This document shows positions 16,796 through 25,334 of a stretch of DNA of 64,000 nucleotides, in pieces. The stretch is from the NCBI GenBank assembly GCA_964490975.1, contig CAZBEQ010000010.1, positions 20,150 to 84,149 of the forward strand, given 5' to 3'. The position numbers were made by a program, and so were the translations under genes. Within the stretch, counting starts at the first letter, position 1; every line of letters begins with the position of its first letter. Origin of the DNA: DTU013 sp964490975. GTDB lineage: Bacteria; Bacillota; Clostridia; Acetivibrionales; DTU013. The notes below the pieces were generated by a model, which was not told the origin of the DNA, searched no databases, and saw only the letters and a program-made list of their open reading frames with translations.

Positions 16796-17095
16796 TCACA
16801 AACAGTTATGTACAGAACTTGAGCAGCTGTTCTTTTCCTGACTGATGATCCTTCTTACGCTTTGCTCGGAAAGAAAGAATTCGCCGCATATGGCCTCGAC
16901 CTTAACACCAGCAGAATACTTTTCATAAATGCTTGTGTTACGCTCCTTCAGGCTGTTCCTGGCGCCGCTCTTCTCTCCCCATGCCTTTTGGCTTCCATCC
17001 CTGCGGGGTATATATATGTATTCACCATCAATATATATCTGTATCAGCTTAATTACCTCTTCAGGCAGAACATTCTGCGCTTTGACATATCTCAT
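16796..17095 (-). CDS. CD3324-like helix-turn-helix protein
   Basis: A 99-residue protein whose start MRYVKAQNVLPEEVIKLIQ and middle IPRRDGSQKAWGEKSGARN match my recollection of the CD3324 family of short clostridial proteins. The C-terminal part (VEAICGEFFLSEQSVRRII) reads as a helix-turn-helix of the Mor/resolvase type, so a DNA-binding role is likely. The ribosome binding site GGAGGAG precedes the ATG. No partner gene is evident nearby. Confidence 0.7.
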   Translation of the reverse strand: MRYVKAQNVLPEEVIKLIQIYIDGEYIYIPRRDGSQKAWGEKSGARNSLKERNTSIYEKYSAGVKVEAICGEFFLSEQSVRRIISQEKNSCSSSVHNCL

Positions 17096-17278
17096 TTCTT
17101 TGCTCCTCCAAATTTATTTTGGTTTGAAGCAAAGACCACATTGGAAAATTCCAATAAAAAAACTGCAGTAAAGGCAGTGCCTGCTGCAGTCTTGTTTTAT
17201 AAACAATCCCTATCCTGTAACTCGCAATAACTGTGCTGCAAAAAAACAACCCAAAACCAATGTGTACCGCAATCCAGC

Positions 17279-17357
17279 CACAACTCTAAAAGGTCACAAC
17301 TCTAAAAGGTTACAACTCTCAAAGGCCTCGGCTCTTATAGGCCACAATCTCAAGGAT
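17279..17357. repeat. 16-bp tandem repeat array
   Basis: Five consecutive 16-bp units beginning CACAACTCTAAAAGGT. The first two are identical, the third to fifth increasingly divergent. It sits in a gap of about 870 bp (17096-17970) that otherwise holds only a gene remnant near its right end. There are no unique spacers, so it is not a CRISPR. Confidence 0.7.
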
Positions 17358-17737
17358 CTATATCTTACGATGCACTACCTTAAGAGCATGAGCATTACAA
17401 CCTTCAGGCTTCGACAAAATAAGTACGTGGATATCATAGAAATCATGATATGTACATACACCGGTTTTACAGGTTATCCAATTCCAGCATCAGCTACTTC
17501 AAATCCAGGCTCCGAGCAAAGCATCGCCGACAATAGTTTGTGGTCTTTGCGCGGAGCATATTTTTCGGTCATACGCTTGAAGCGAGTTCATAAGAGTCAA
17601 TCCTTTCGAAAATTTCTAAAACAATCAAATAAATCTTACTACTATAGGTATTTTTAATCAATGATAAGAAATTTTTATAATCATTTTTTCTACAATGCCA
17701 GCATAATGTCCGGGTATTGCCTATCTTCCATTTCACA

Positions 17738-17881
17738 TTATCCAAATATAGAATCGGCCCGCTCTATATTTGAAATAACATCAACACCAAAGGGACATAT
17801 CTCCATACAAGATTCAGTTTTAAGTCTGGAGAGCAGATCATTGACATACTCCTCACAAATAGCTTTATCCCTGGTTTTCAG
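17738..17881 (-). pseudogene. Unrecognised gene remnant
   Basis: A 47-codon open segment with no proper start, bounded by stops on both sides. The translation (SRLKTESCMEICPFGVDVIS and then NIERADSIFG) looks like real protein. In-frame stops occur in the weakly coding-like sequence upstream. It lies directly downstream of the carbamoyltransferase-like gene and may be a decayed former operon partner. The family is not recognised. Confidence 0.35.
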
Positions 17882-17970
17882 TTACTGGCCGTCTTTCTCA
17901 ACAGACCCATATGCCGAACATTTTTTCTATGTCAAGTTGCTTCTGGTTATTTATCCTCCTCCAATACGGC

Positions 17971-18870
17971 TTATGCCAATACAGCCTCCATAATGGCATT
18001 TTGGCTGTGCAGCAGATATTCCTTAGCTTTGTAGTTCAAACAGAAATCAGACTTCATTGCATCGTTCGAAACCTCCTGTCCTCTTGTAACAGGCGGGCAT
18101 GGCAGAAACAAGGATTTATCATTGAGGTTTGACAAAAGCTTGCCGGTAATTTGATAAGGAAGAAACTGTTCACTGATTCTTTTTGCCGATTCCGCATCCT
18201 GCGCTTTTGGCCAGCAGTCAGTATAGATCAAGTCAGCTTTCGCTATCAGAGGCTCAAGTTCGGTACTTGTTCCAATAGCCCCCATGCCATTGGCATAAAT
18301 GCTTTCGACCACCCTGGAATCAGCCAGATATTCAGCAGGAGCAACCTGTGTCACCTTTATGTTGAATCTCGCGGCAGCCTCGAACCAGCTCATGCAAAGA
18401 TTGGTGACCTCTCCTGCAAAAACAACATTTAATCCATCAAGAGAACCCCTATATTTTCGGATAAACTGCAGATCACCCATTATTTCGCATGGGTGGCTGT
18501 AATTTGTTCTGGCGTTGATAACCGGTATCGAAATGTTGTTTGCCAGATAGACGATATCTTCATGGCTTTTTGCCCGAACCACCAGCAGGTCGTACCAATT
18601 TTCAAGATAATGGCCAATATCCTCAAGCGGCTCATTCACGCCCAATTCGCCTGGTATGTAGGAGACCGATGCCCCCATTGCCCCTGCTCCGATTTCAAAT
18701 GCAAGCCTGTTGCGAAAACCGTTACCGTAAAACCACAGACCTACCTGTTTGTTCAGCAGGTTCTTCGGCATCGAATGCTTGCTCCATGCATCTGCAAGGA
18801 AGTCTGCTCTGTCCAGCAAATCATTCAATTCTTCATGTGAGTAGTCCAGCAGTGAAATAAAATGTTTCAT
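17971..18870 (-). CDS. Carbamoyltransferase-like protein with altered STRT motif
   Basis: A 299-residue protein with the two-domain fold pattern of ornithine/aspartate transcarbamoylases. The carbamoyl-phosphate loop, normally S-T-R-T-R, reads GNGFRNR near residue 50, so the usual Ser-Thr pair is absent while both Arg positions remain. The second signature is HPCEIMGD near residue 128 (usual HPxQ). The C-terminal substrate loop is PCPPVTRGQEVS near residue 258, like the HCLPAxRGxEV of OTCases. Such changes suggest a different substrate or loss of classical activity. The gene stands alone with an AAAGGGGGAGG site and no arginine or pyrimidine genes next to it. Confidence 0.72.
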   Translation of the reverse strand: MKHFISLLDYSHEELNDLLDRADFLADAWSKHSMPKNLLNKQVGLWFYGNGFRNRLAFEIGAGAMGASVSYIPGELGVNEPLEDIGHYLENWYDLLVVRAKSHEDIVYLANNISIPVINARTNYSHPCEIMGDLQFIRKYRGSLDGLNVVFAGEVTNLCMSWFEAAARFNIKVTQVAPAEYLADSRVVESIYANGMGAIGTSTELEPLIAKADLIYTDCWPKAQDAESAKRISEQFLPYQITGKLLSNLNDKSLFLPCPPVTRGQEVSNDAMKSDFCLNYKAKEYLLHSQNAIMEAVLA

Positions 18871-18906
18871 AAATGCCTCCCCCTTTGATCGCTATAATTA
18901 ATGCTC

Positions 18907-19191
18907 TTACTCATTATCATCTTCTAAGCTTTGTTCTTCCTTCCAGTAACTTGCTCCATTTCTTGTTCGCGAAAGAAATTTATGGTCTACGAGCTCTCTC
19001 CTGAGAAGAAAGTAGTCCCCAAATGTATGCCAATCGTTAATAATGCTGTTTACCGCTTTCTCGTTATAGACCCGCCCGCATTCAAACTTGGTTGCTAGGT
19101 ATGCCAGAATGTCCAGTTTCTTTTGCCCTTTCGACGGCCATGCCTTTATTCTGTTTTCGTTATCTAAAAATTTTGAAATATCATCATTCAT
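18907..19191 (-). CDS. Short DUF2087-type protein
   Basis: A 94-residue protein resembling the DUF2087 C-terminal domain (LDILAYLATKFECGRVYNEK, then a VNSIINDWHTFGDYFLLRRE stretch). Its ATG overlaps the TGA of the preceding DUF2087 regulator in the ATGA arrangement, so the pair is translated together. It carries no DNA-binding part itself, which suggests an accessory or dimer partner of the upstream protein. Confidence 0.7.
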   Translation of the reverse strand: MNDDISKFLDNENRIKAWPSKGQKKLDILAYLATKFECGRVYNEKAVNSIINDWHTFGDYFLLRRELVDHKFLSRTRNGASYWKEEQSLEDDNE

Positions 19192-19958
19192 ATTAACCAG
19201 TACTCCTTACAATCATTTGTCCGACCCATAAATCCATATTCGATCATATAGCGACGAATTGTAGCAAAATCCTCATAAATCTTAATAATTACATCGTTTA
19301 TCTCTTTTTCAGAGTATTTTCGATCTCTTTCAAACTGTTCAGCTATTTTCTTGAGAATAATAATCTTATTTTTCTCCTTTGACGAAAATGTTTTCAATTT
19401 AAGAGGCTCCAGAGAAGAAAACATGTTTGACAATACCTTTTCCTCTTCGGTTTTTGTAATGAAATATCTGTCATCGACCATTTTCGCGCCTCGATGGACA
19501 TCAAGAAGCTCTTCATTTATACTGGTCTGTGTTTTGACTTTTTCAGGCCCCTGCACAGCAAGTTCGTAAATTACCAGAAACAGCTTGGCCTGTTTAGCTT
19601 TCTCCCTAAAAACAAACCTCTGATGGCGAATCGTCGCAGCGGCAACTCCTGTTGCTTTTGCAATTTCATTATCGCTCATGCCCGAATACATCATCTTAAG
19701 CAGCTCTTTCTGATTTTCAGTTATACCGGTGTATTTTTTATCATAGGAGAACAATATGTCCAACATATCAGGATGGTCTTTCCGATTATGCAGCTTTATC
19801 ATTTTGCCCGCACTAAAATATCGGCCATTAGCCTCGAACACCTCTCCATTTCCGAACTCTTTGCCGCAGATATTGCAAATGTAGCTATCCTTTTGGCTAT
19901 CATATGAATAACCATTCCTGATGTCCTCTATTGACATAGCATAAATTTTATCAAGCAT
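19188..19958 (-). CDS. HTH regulator with DUF2087 domain
   Basis: A 256-residue putative transcription regulator. The N-terminus has a CxxC zinc-like motif with a downstream His (YICNICGKEF, KLHNRKDHPD; residues about 25-60). Residues about 78-125 form a LuxR/sigma4-type helix-turn-helix (LLKMMYSGMSDNEIAKATGV, AAATIRHQRFVFREK). The C-terminal part (IAEQFERDRKYSEKEIND, RRYMIEYGFMGR) is DUF2087. It is expressed from a promoter with an inverted repeat over the -10 box, consistent with autoregulation. That promoter region is duplicated upstream. Confidence 0.75.
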   Translation of the reverse strand: MLDKIYAMSIEDIRNGYSYDSQKDSYICNICGKEFGNGEVFEANGRYFSAGKMIKLHNRKDHPDMLDILFSYDKKYTGITENQKELLKMMYSGMSDNEIAKATGVAAATIRHQRFVFREKAKQAKLFLVIYELAVQGPEKVKTQTSINEELLDVHRGAKMVDDRYFITKTEEEKVLSNMFSSLEPLKLKTFSSKEKNKIIILKKIAEQFERDRKYSEKEINDVIIKIYEDFATIRRYMIEYGFMGRTNDCKEYWLI

Positions 19959-20331
19959 TTTTGCACCTCAAAGTATGTTTATTATTTTAATAAACTTATA
20001 TTAATACCGTTTATTAAAAATGTCAACACGCAGAATGCTAAACTGGAGATAACAGTAACGCTGCTCTATCTGACTATTTGCTATACCGCCACTGCTCCTG
20101 AAAAGCAGAGAAGAGGCGCAAACCTTGAAATTTCAACGTTTATCGCCTCTTTCATATTCTTCAACTGTCAAACTCGGGAAATTCTATCAAGCACTTTTGC
20201 ATCTCAAAATATGCTTATTATTTTTATAAACGTATATTAATACCGTTTATCAAAAATGTCAACACGCAGAGTGCTAAACTGGGGATAACAGTAACACTGC
20301 TCTATCTGACTTTTTGCTATATCTCTGCTGC
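19943..20331. repeat. Direct duplication of a promoter region
   Basis: Copy 1 (about 19943-20096) and copy 2 (about 20178-20331) are about 150-bp direct repeats at high identity. Each holds the TTGACA/TAATAT promoter, with its ATAAAC...GTTTAT inverted repeat. Copy 2 also has a decayed start codon of the regulator (CAC for CAT) and runs into the 3' end of the CPBP gene. The 81 bp between them shows no gene. Confidence 0.8.
19998..20026 (-). promoter_or_regulatory. Promoter and operator of the DUF2087 regulator
   Basis: Minus-strand TTGACA (20026-20021), a 17-base spacer and TAATAT (20003-19998). An inverted repeat AATAAAC-N13-GTTTATT covers the -10 element and is a likely operator. Confidence 0.7.
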
Positions 20332-21165
20332 TTTCGATTGGCACTTCTGCCGGCCGCATCTGATTTTTCGCAGCCATATAGCCACTCCCAACATAATCAA
20401 TAAGCTTATGATTCCCGTTGTAGGTTCCATAATAAATGACACATTAGCTTTTAGTTGGATAATGCCGCTTGTAATCATCAGTGTTGTCACAACCCCATCC
20501 TCAATAGCGTGCATCAGCACGCATGGCCATACTGAATTTGTAAGTCTGTATATTTCTCCGAACAAAATCGACCAGATTGTCAAAACAACACAGCCCCATG
20601 TCACTAACGTAATCCGCTGAGACATGTTCACCAGATCATCCGGCAGGAAAACCATATAGTATGCACTATGCCACAGATTCCAGACAAGACCTGTTACCAG
20701 ATAGACCTGCCAATCCTTGCATCTGAAGGCTACAAGCTTTTGCGTAAGATACATCCGCCATGAAAATTCTTCCGAAATATTTTTAAAGAAATTAGCTCCG
20801 ACAGAGGAACACATAACTGGTAAAAACAAACCCCAGGAAAACTTACTTTTTTCTATCAGACCTGCCATAAATGCAATTGCCAGTAAAATGATCATTATAG
20901 CCGGAAAAATTAAAATGGAAAGAGCATACAATTTACCATTCCCTTTGAAATTTGGCTTAATGCTCGAATGCTTCCAATCCTTTTCAATCGTTCGTATAAT
21001 TATTGACAGAAACAGTGGTGTCACGAGCCACACCAAACTTCCCAATGATTCCACTGCCTGCTCTTGCCCGAGTAAATTATTCAATTGTACTCCAACCCAG
21101 CCAATAACAAGAGCCACAATAATAAAAACTATTAAATGTACCTTTTCTCGTTTTTCGTAATTCAT
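20317..21165 (-). CDS. CPBP-family intramembrane metalloprotease
   Basis: A 282-residue integral membrane protein with about eight hydrophobic segments. The CPBP/Rce1 (CAAX protease) signatures are present: EEFSWRMYL (motif 1, EExxxR) near residue 140, WHSAYY (motif 2 His) near residue 167, and HAIEDG (motif 3) near residue 220. Bacterial members are implicated in bacteriocin self-immunity or peptide processing; the substrate here is unknown. It follows the TetR gene by ten bases on the same strand, so it is probably the regulated target. Confidence 0.85.
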   Translation of the reverse strand: MNYEKREKVHLIVFIIVALVIGWVGVQLNNLLGQEQAVESLGSLVWLVTPLFLSIIIRTIEKDWKHSSIKPNFKGNGKLYALSILIFPAIMIILLAIAFMAGLIEKSKFSWGLFLPVMCSSVGANFFKNISEEFSWRMYLTQKLVAFRCKDWQVYLVTGLVWNLWHSAYYMVFLPDDLVNMSQRITLVTWGCVVLTIWSILFGEIYRLTNSVWPCVLMHAIEDGVVTTLMITSGIIQLKANVSFIMEPTTGIISLLIMLGVAIWLRKIRCGRQKCQSKAAEI

Positions 21166-21175
21166 CTTTTTTTAC

Positions 21176-21748
21176 CTACTTTCTGATAATATCCAGTATC
21201 CAGTCTGCTTCCGGCATTACACTATCCGGTGCATCCGCTTTTCTCTGTGCAATTCCCTGTACCGCACAGCTAAGTGCTATAGATAAGGCAACAGGATCTC
21301 CTTCTTTGACAAAACCGGCTTTCTGCGCATTCTTCACCAATGGCACGATATGTTTAGTAATATCCTGTTCCGCTAATCTCGTGTTTATACGCTCCGATAC
21401 TTCCGGTGTACGCTGTGCCTGGTCCATGAAAATGAACATATTGCAAAAATATGAATTATGTTCAATTCCACTGAAGATACCCCGAATAATTTCTTCCAAC
21501 ACCGACATCGGATCACAATCCTCTTCAGGAATCCACTTGCCCATTTCATTGCAGCCAATTTCAATGAGTGCTTCATATAACGCCAATTTACTGTCAAAGT
21601 AATAAAACATCAGACCAGAACTGATACCTGCGATTTTCGATATCTCTCTTGTTGAGGTACCGTAATAGCCTTTACTGATAAATTCGTCAAGTGCAAGCAT
21701 CAGAAGCTGTTGATAACGTTGTTCATTCTGCTTTTCTCTTAATGACAT
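21176..21748 (-). CDS. TetR/AcrR-family repressor
   Basis: A 190-residue regulator with an N-terminal helix-turn-helix (ALDEFISKGYYGTSTREISK, IAGISSGLMFYYF; residues about 15-50) typical of TetR. The variable C-terminal ligand domain has FIFMDQAQRTPEVSERI. It is the first gene of a two-gene unit with the CPBP protease. Direct repeats upstream (21797-21821) may be its operator. Confidence 0.9.
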   Translation of the reverse strand: MSLREKQNEQRYQQLLMLALDEFISKGYYGTSTREISKIAGISSGLMFYYFDSKLALYEALIEIGCNEMGKWIPEEDCDPMSVLEEIIRGIFSGIEHNSYFCNMFIFMDQAQRTPEVSERINTRLAEQDITKHIVPLVKNAQKAGFVKEGDPVALSIALSCAVQGIAQRKADAPDSVMPEADWILDIIRK

Positions 21749-21796
21749 AGGCCACCTTCAAAATTACGTCACTCCTTTTGCCTTAAAAGTATTAAT

Positions 21797-21821
21797 CACA
21801 TGCTTATTGAGCACATGCTTA
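21797..21821. promoter_or_regulatory. Candidate TetR operator
   Basis: Two copies of CACATGCTTA (21797-21806 and 21812-21821), 15 bp apart, lie 50-75 bp upstream of the TetR gene. Each half is close to palindromic around CATG. Confidence 0.4.
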
Positions 21822-21892
21822 ATATATCACGCCAGTTTTTGGAAGTCAATACCATAGTCCACACTCATTCCATCAATAGCTATAACCAGTCT

Positions 21893-22093
21893 CTATAGAT
21901 TCAACAGTTCTAATACTTTATAGACTGCGAATGCAGGCCAGACAAATGCTTTTAATATGCCAAGAACCCCGCCCCAAAAAGATGCTGCATTTTGAAGAAA
22001 GTAAACTGTCGCGCCTACTATAGTCATAAAATATACCCCACCAAGCATTCCGCCGCCGTTTACATTGTTTTTACCCGAGCTATTATTCTCCAT
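21893..22093 (-). CDS. Small membrane protein
   Basis: A 66-residue protein with a polar, Gly/Asn-rich start (MENNSSGKNNVNGGG) and two hydrophobic segments (GGVYFMTIVGATVYFLQ and LGILKAFVWPAFAVYKVLEL). Function unknown. Start chosen at 22093, with GGGGGT upstream. An earlier ATG would add 12 residues without a better site. Confidence 0.6.
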   Translation of the reverse strand: MENNSSGKNNVNGGGMLGGVYFMTIVGATVYFLQNAASFWGGVLGILKAFVWPAFAVYKVLELLNL

Positions 22094-22239
22094 ACCATTA
22101 CCCCCACTGAATTTTTTGCCAAACATCAAAAAATTTCGTCTGATATATTTATATACTTCAAATCAGTAAGAAAGTCTAATTATCCTATGACAAAATATGT
22201 ACGCAGTTATCCATTTATAACATTTCATGTATAATAACA

Positions 22240-22262
22240 CCTGCAACCATTTGGTTACAGGC
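22240..22262. terminator. Small hairpin
   Basis: CCTGCAACC and GGTTACAGG form a short stem in the gap upstream of the small membrane gene. Nothing else is seen in 22094-22369. Confidence 0.3.
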
Positions 22263-22369
22263 ACCTCTGAGCCTCACTGAACATAGCTTCTGTAAAGTTA
22301 ATAAAAAGCCTTCCTGCGTGTTTTTTTTGTTAACCTGCATTCTGTCAAAATGGGAATCAGAACCCCGCC

Positions 22370-22600
22370 TTAAGTGAACAATTTTTCAGCCAAATGAGCA
22401 TATTTCTGAGACATTGTTTCGGACTCATCTTTATTTTCAACATCTGCATATCCATATGTTTTCTCAAATACTTTCTTATCCTGAGTAATGACAGATACCC
22501 TAACCGCAGCAGTGGCAGCTTGATTTTCATCTACATATTTATCAAGTTCATTCTCAAATTCAGTGATAGTTCTCCCTGATGGCAAGTTACATTCCTCACT
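22370..22600 (-). pseudogene. Serine hydrolase (beta-lactamase family) N-terminal fragment
   Basis: The frame reads ITEFENELDKYVDENQ, AATAAVRVSVITQDKKVFEK and TYGYADVENK, the usual beginning of class C beta-lactamase-like serine hydrolases. It stops before the SxxK catalytic motif. Its upstream end runs into an integrase remnant on the other strand, so the gene has been broken by recombination at this junction. Confidence 0.55.
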
Positions 22601-22614
22601 CATTAAGCTTCTAG

Positions 22615-22779
22615 AATCCTCATAGTTGCAGACATACATGTACAAGTCTATTAGCAAAGGCCGGTACAGATCATCTCTATATTCAAAAGATTCTCGGTCA
22701 TACCGATTATACCCTCACCGCAAACACATATACCCATACTGATATTGAAGAACTCAGAAAAGCAATTAACATGATTTAA
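22615..22779 (+). pseudogene. 3' end of a phage-type tyrosine integrase
   Basis: A 54-codon 5'-truncated frame reading CRHTCTSLLAKAGTD, LYIQKILGHTDYTL and TANTYTHTDIEEL. It keeps the RHT box, the LGH box and the catalytic Tyr of tyrosine recombinases. It points towards the attachment site 120 bp away, as integrase genes usually do. It belongs to a different lineage from the integrase inside the island and marks an earlier insertion at the same tRNA gene. Confidence 0.8.
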
Positions 22780-22801
22780 TCCTTTTTTATTTATTAATTT
22801 T

Positions 22802-22823
22802 GTTAGTTACCTGTTAGTTACCT
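22802..22823 (+). repeat. Back-to-back 11-bp repeats beside the attachment site
   Basis: GTTAGTTACCT occurs twice in direct succession (22802-22812, 22813-22823) between the integrase remnant and the att copy. Such repeats are typical arm-type binding sites of phage integrases. Confidence 0.6.
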
Positions 22824-22865
22824 ACTCAAACCTCTCAAAACCTCTCGCATTTTATAGGCATTAAA

Positions 22866-22894
22866 AAACCGCCTGCCCTTACGGAATAGCGGTC
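22866..22894 (-). terminator. Displaced terminator of tRNA-Lys
   Basis: On the minus strand an ACCGC/GCGGT stem is followed by six T residues. It lies directly beyond the truncated tRNA copy, where the terminator of the original tRNA-Lys gene would be before the island inserted. Confidence 0.6.
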
Positions 22895-22899
22895 TTTAC

Positions 22900-22947
22900 T
22901 GGTGAGCCATCGCGGATTCGAACCGCGGACACCTTGATTAAAAGTCA
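22900..22947 (-). other. attachment site copy (tRNA-Lys 3' end)
   Basis: 48 bp identical to the 3' part of the intact tRNA-Lys (38328-38375), covering CCA end, T-arm and anticodon loop. The match ends abruptly within the anticodon arm. It is the left boundary of the island. Confidence 0.92.
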
Positions 22948-23090
22948 TATACTGGCTTTCTTTATGTTGAACACTTTACATTCAGTGTGTTTGCACCTGT
23001 TGCATATGATTTTTATGTAGGTCAGAACCTATGATTATATTGTAGCATACACAAGGAAGGTTATCTACAGACCAAAGAGTATTACAAAAC

Positions 23091-23861
23091 TTACCTTGGT
23101 ATTGGGTAACTTCCGATTTTAATTAAACTATTAATAGCATTTTTCATAACTTCAAAATCTGTCAAATGAATAAAGTGACCGCTGTTTGGAGCTATTATAT
23201 GTTCAGCATCACTTGACAAAACAAGGTATCTTTTCATAATATCCTGCCAGAGATATTCAACCTTTTTCGCAGTTTGTTCACCCATATTTCCATAATACTT
23301 TAGCTCTTCAATATAAAAATCACTTGAATGTGTTATAAGCCTAATTGGCATATTCTGTAGTGCTGAAGTATCAATGGCTTTAACTACATCCGCAGTCTCT
23401 ACACCATTATGAGTTGATGCATATTCAGCAAGTGCAGTTTTATAGGTATTTTTCCTACTCGATGCCTTTAGAAGATACTCTGACGCATCATTTAAAAAAT
23501 TATAATAGTAAAAAGGTGGTGCTTTTTTCAATAAAGGTTTTATGGCAAATCCCAATCCTAGAGATGTTATAATGAGTCCAGCTTTGTATGAAATGGTTTT
23601 GTCTACCCCGCTTTTTTTAAATTCCTCTGCTGTTAGCTTTTCTCTAAACATATTGTCAAATGGCGTGGCAGGGTCTAAAAGGAGAAGACCTTTAACTTTG
23701 CTTGGGTATGTGTATGCATACTCCACAGCATATAACCCACCTTGTGAATGACCAATTAATATAAAATCTTTTTCTATGCCTACCAAATTGAGTAGTCTAT
23801 CCAACTCTAAAGCAATATTTCTGGGTGTTCGTTCAAGCGTAGACATAGAACTCAACTTCAT
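23091..23861 (-). pseudogene. Alpha/beta hydrolase, N-terminally truncated
   Basis: A 256-residue alpha/beta hydrolase body. The nucleophile elbow is LIGHSQGG, the acid loop is near LLLLDPATPFD, and the catalytic His is in APNSGHFIHLTD. The first beta strands and oxyanion loop expected before the LERTPRNIALELDRLL helix are missing. There is a stop just upstream and no ribosome binding site. It is therefore probably a 5'-deleted remnant, although the remaining frame is fully open. It sits at the left edge of the island. Confidence 0.6.
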
Positions 23862-23916
23862 AAGAGTCTACAGACATGGGTAAAAGCGGGATTTTACTTT
23901 ATACAGGTCTTAATGA

Positions 23917-24111
23917 AATAATTACATAAAATCACTTACCATTTTTGAGCATTTTTCTATAAATAAACCAATTGGAAACATTTTACTCTCAAGCTCTGAA
24001 AAATCAAAACCCACTCTGCAAATGGCTCTGGAACATGAAAACGAAGGTTACCCCTATAGAGATATAATTCTTTATAAAATAGATACTATTGGTGAAACTG
24101 TTTATTCTTAA
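23917..24111 (+). pseudogene. Unrecognised open frame fragment
   Basis: A 64-codon stop-bounded frame without a good start. It ends EHENEGYPYRDIILYKID and TIGETVYS. Composition is coding-like, but the family is not recognised. It lies between two broken genes and is probably a remnant. Confidence 0.25.
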
Positions 24112-24162
24112 GCCGCACAAGAAAAAGAGAAGCGGTTAAGCTTCCCTTAAAATATTTATTCC

Positions 24163-24780
24163 CTATTTAACTTTTATCTTTGTCGGGCTTTGTAGTTTAT
24201 TAAACAGATTAAAGCTGTCGGTATTGGACAAGGCTTCAACTCCATAAAGATTTACATATCTGCGGCTCATTTCCAATATACTGTGTCCCAACTGCCTTTG
24301 AAGCTGAAAGTTATTACCACCACTCAAGACCCAGTTTCGGGCAAAGGAATGTCGCAATAGATGTACCGATGTCTTGGATATACCCCTGCTTCTATTATAA
24401 TCAGCAATAGCCTGTGACGCTGAATGTGGCAGAAGCTTCTTCCCGACATTATTACTGAAAAGATAATTACCACCTGAACCCTGCCTATACCTGATATATT
24501 CCTTTAGTATGGAAATTAAAGAGGGCGGGAGCGGTAATATCTGTGCCGATTTATTTTTGGTATGAGAGAGCGTTACCACAGCACTTTCAAGGTCTACTTC
24601 CTGCATCTTGATGTTAACAACAGAACCAATTCTACAGCCTGTAGCAGTGATGAAATTAATCATTACCCAGTTCCGATACTCTGTAAAATCACAATGCTTT
24701 GTATTAGGCTTTTTAAGGAGTATGGACAGTTCCTGCTCTGTATATATCTCCTTAAGCCAATTTAAGAAAGCAGATGTCTA
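24163..24780 (-). pseudogene. Tyrosine recombinase, truncated
   Basis: The frame is open from about 24780 and has an ATG at 24663. It contains the catalytic domain of a XerC/D-like recombinase: box I Arg in TATGCRIGSV, box II HLLRHSFARNW, LGH in QRQLGHSILEMS and the nucleophile Tyr in SRRYVNLYG. The N-terminal core-binding (SAM-like) domain is missing, with an in-frame stop (TAG) just upstream. Without it site-specific recombination is unlikely. It is a second recombinase relic inside the island, separate from the intact integrase at the right end. Confidence 0.7.
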
Positions 24781-24978
24781 AACCTTAAGCAATTGCAGAC
24801 TATTCCAAAGAAGGTATATTTAATTTTCATAGGAAAAACGGATAGAGAAATAAATGGACATTGTTAATGAAACAATACAAAATCGAAATATCTATCAAAA
24901 CAACATCGTAAGTATATAGAATGGAATTGAATTTAAAAGCCGTAGGAATTAAATATCCTGCGGCTTTCAGTTACTTAT
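24781..24978. other. A/T-rich gap in the island
   Basis: No gene or clear signal seen upstream of the recombinase remnant. Confidence 0.4.
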
Positions 24979-25317
24979 TTAGTACCAAGTATGGTCATTT
25001 TTTACGTGTAACCACTTCGGGCATCCATAAAATTGGTACTTAAACCTTATATATATACCATTGCCCTTGTCTTTACAATATGCAACTGCCAACGGTTGAA
25101 TTTCTCCCCTGGCTTCAAGTCCCCATCCATTCAAATAGTTAATAAAAAACCTATTGAAGATTTCTGCAGAATAAGCATGCATTTGGTTTAGTTTATTCAT
25201 GCCGTAAATATTAGCCATGTCAATTCCATAGATTGCTTTTACATCATCTGCCGTTCTGAGTCTATAATCACCAATTCCTAGTTTTTGATACTTTTCAGCA
25301 ATTGTATTATAATCCAA
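24979..25317 (-). CDS. Hypothetical island protein
   Basis: A 112-residue protein starting MDYNTIAEKYQKLGIGDYRL and ending in an aromatic-rich stretch (YQFYGCPKWLHVKNDHTWY). No motif recognised. It lies 17 bases downstream of the DUF6075-like gene on the same strand, so the two are probably co-transcribed. GGAGG precedes the start. Confidence 0.55.
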   Translation of the reverse strand: MDYNTIAEKYQKLGIGDYRLRTADDVKAIYGIDMANIYGMNKLNQMHAYSAEIFNRFFINYLNGWGLEARGEIQPLAVAYCKDKGNGIYIRFKYQFYGCPKWLHVKNDHTWY

Positions 25318-25334
25318 AACTAACCTCCTTCTTA

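Noticed and set aside
23091..23861. Intact alpha/beta hydrolase gene
   Set aside because: The first strands and oxyanion region are missing and there is no ribosome binding site, so it is listed as a remnant.
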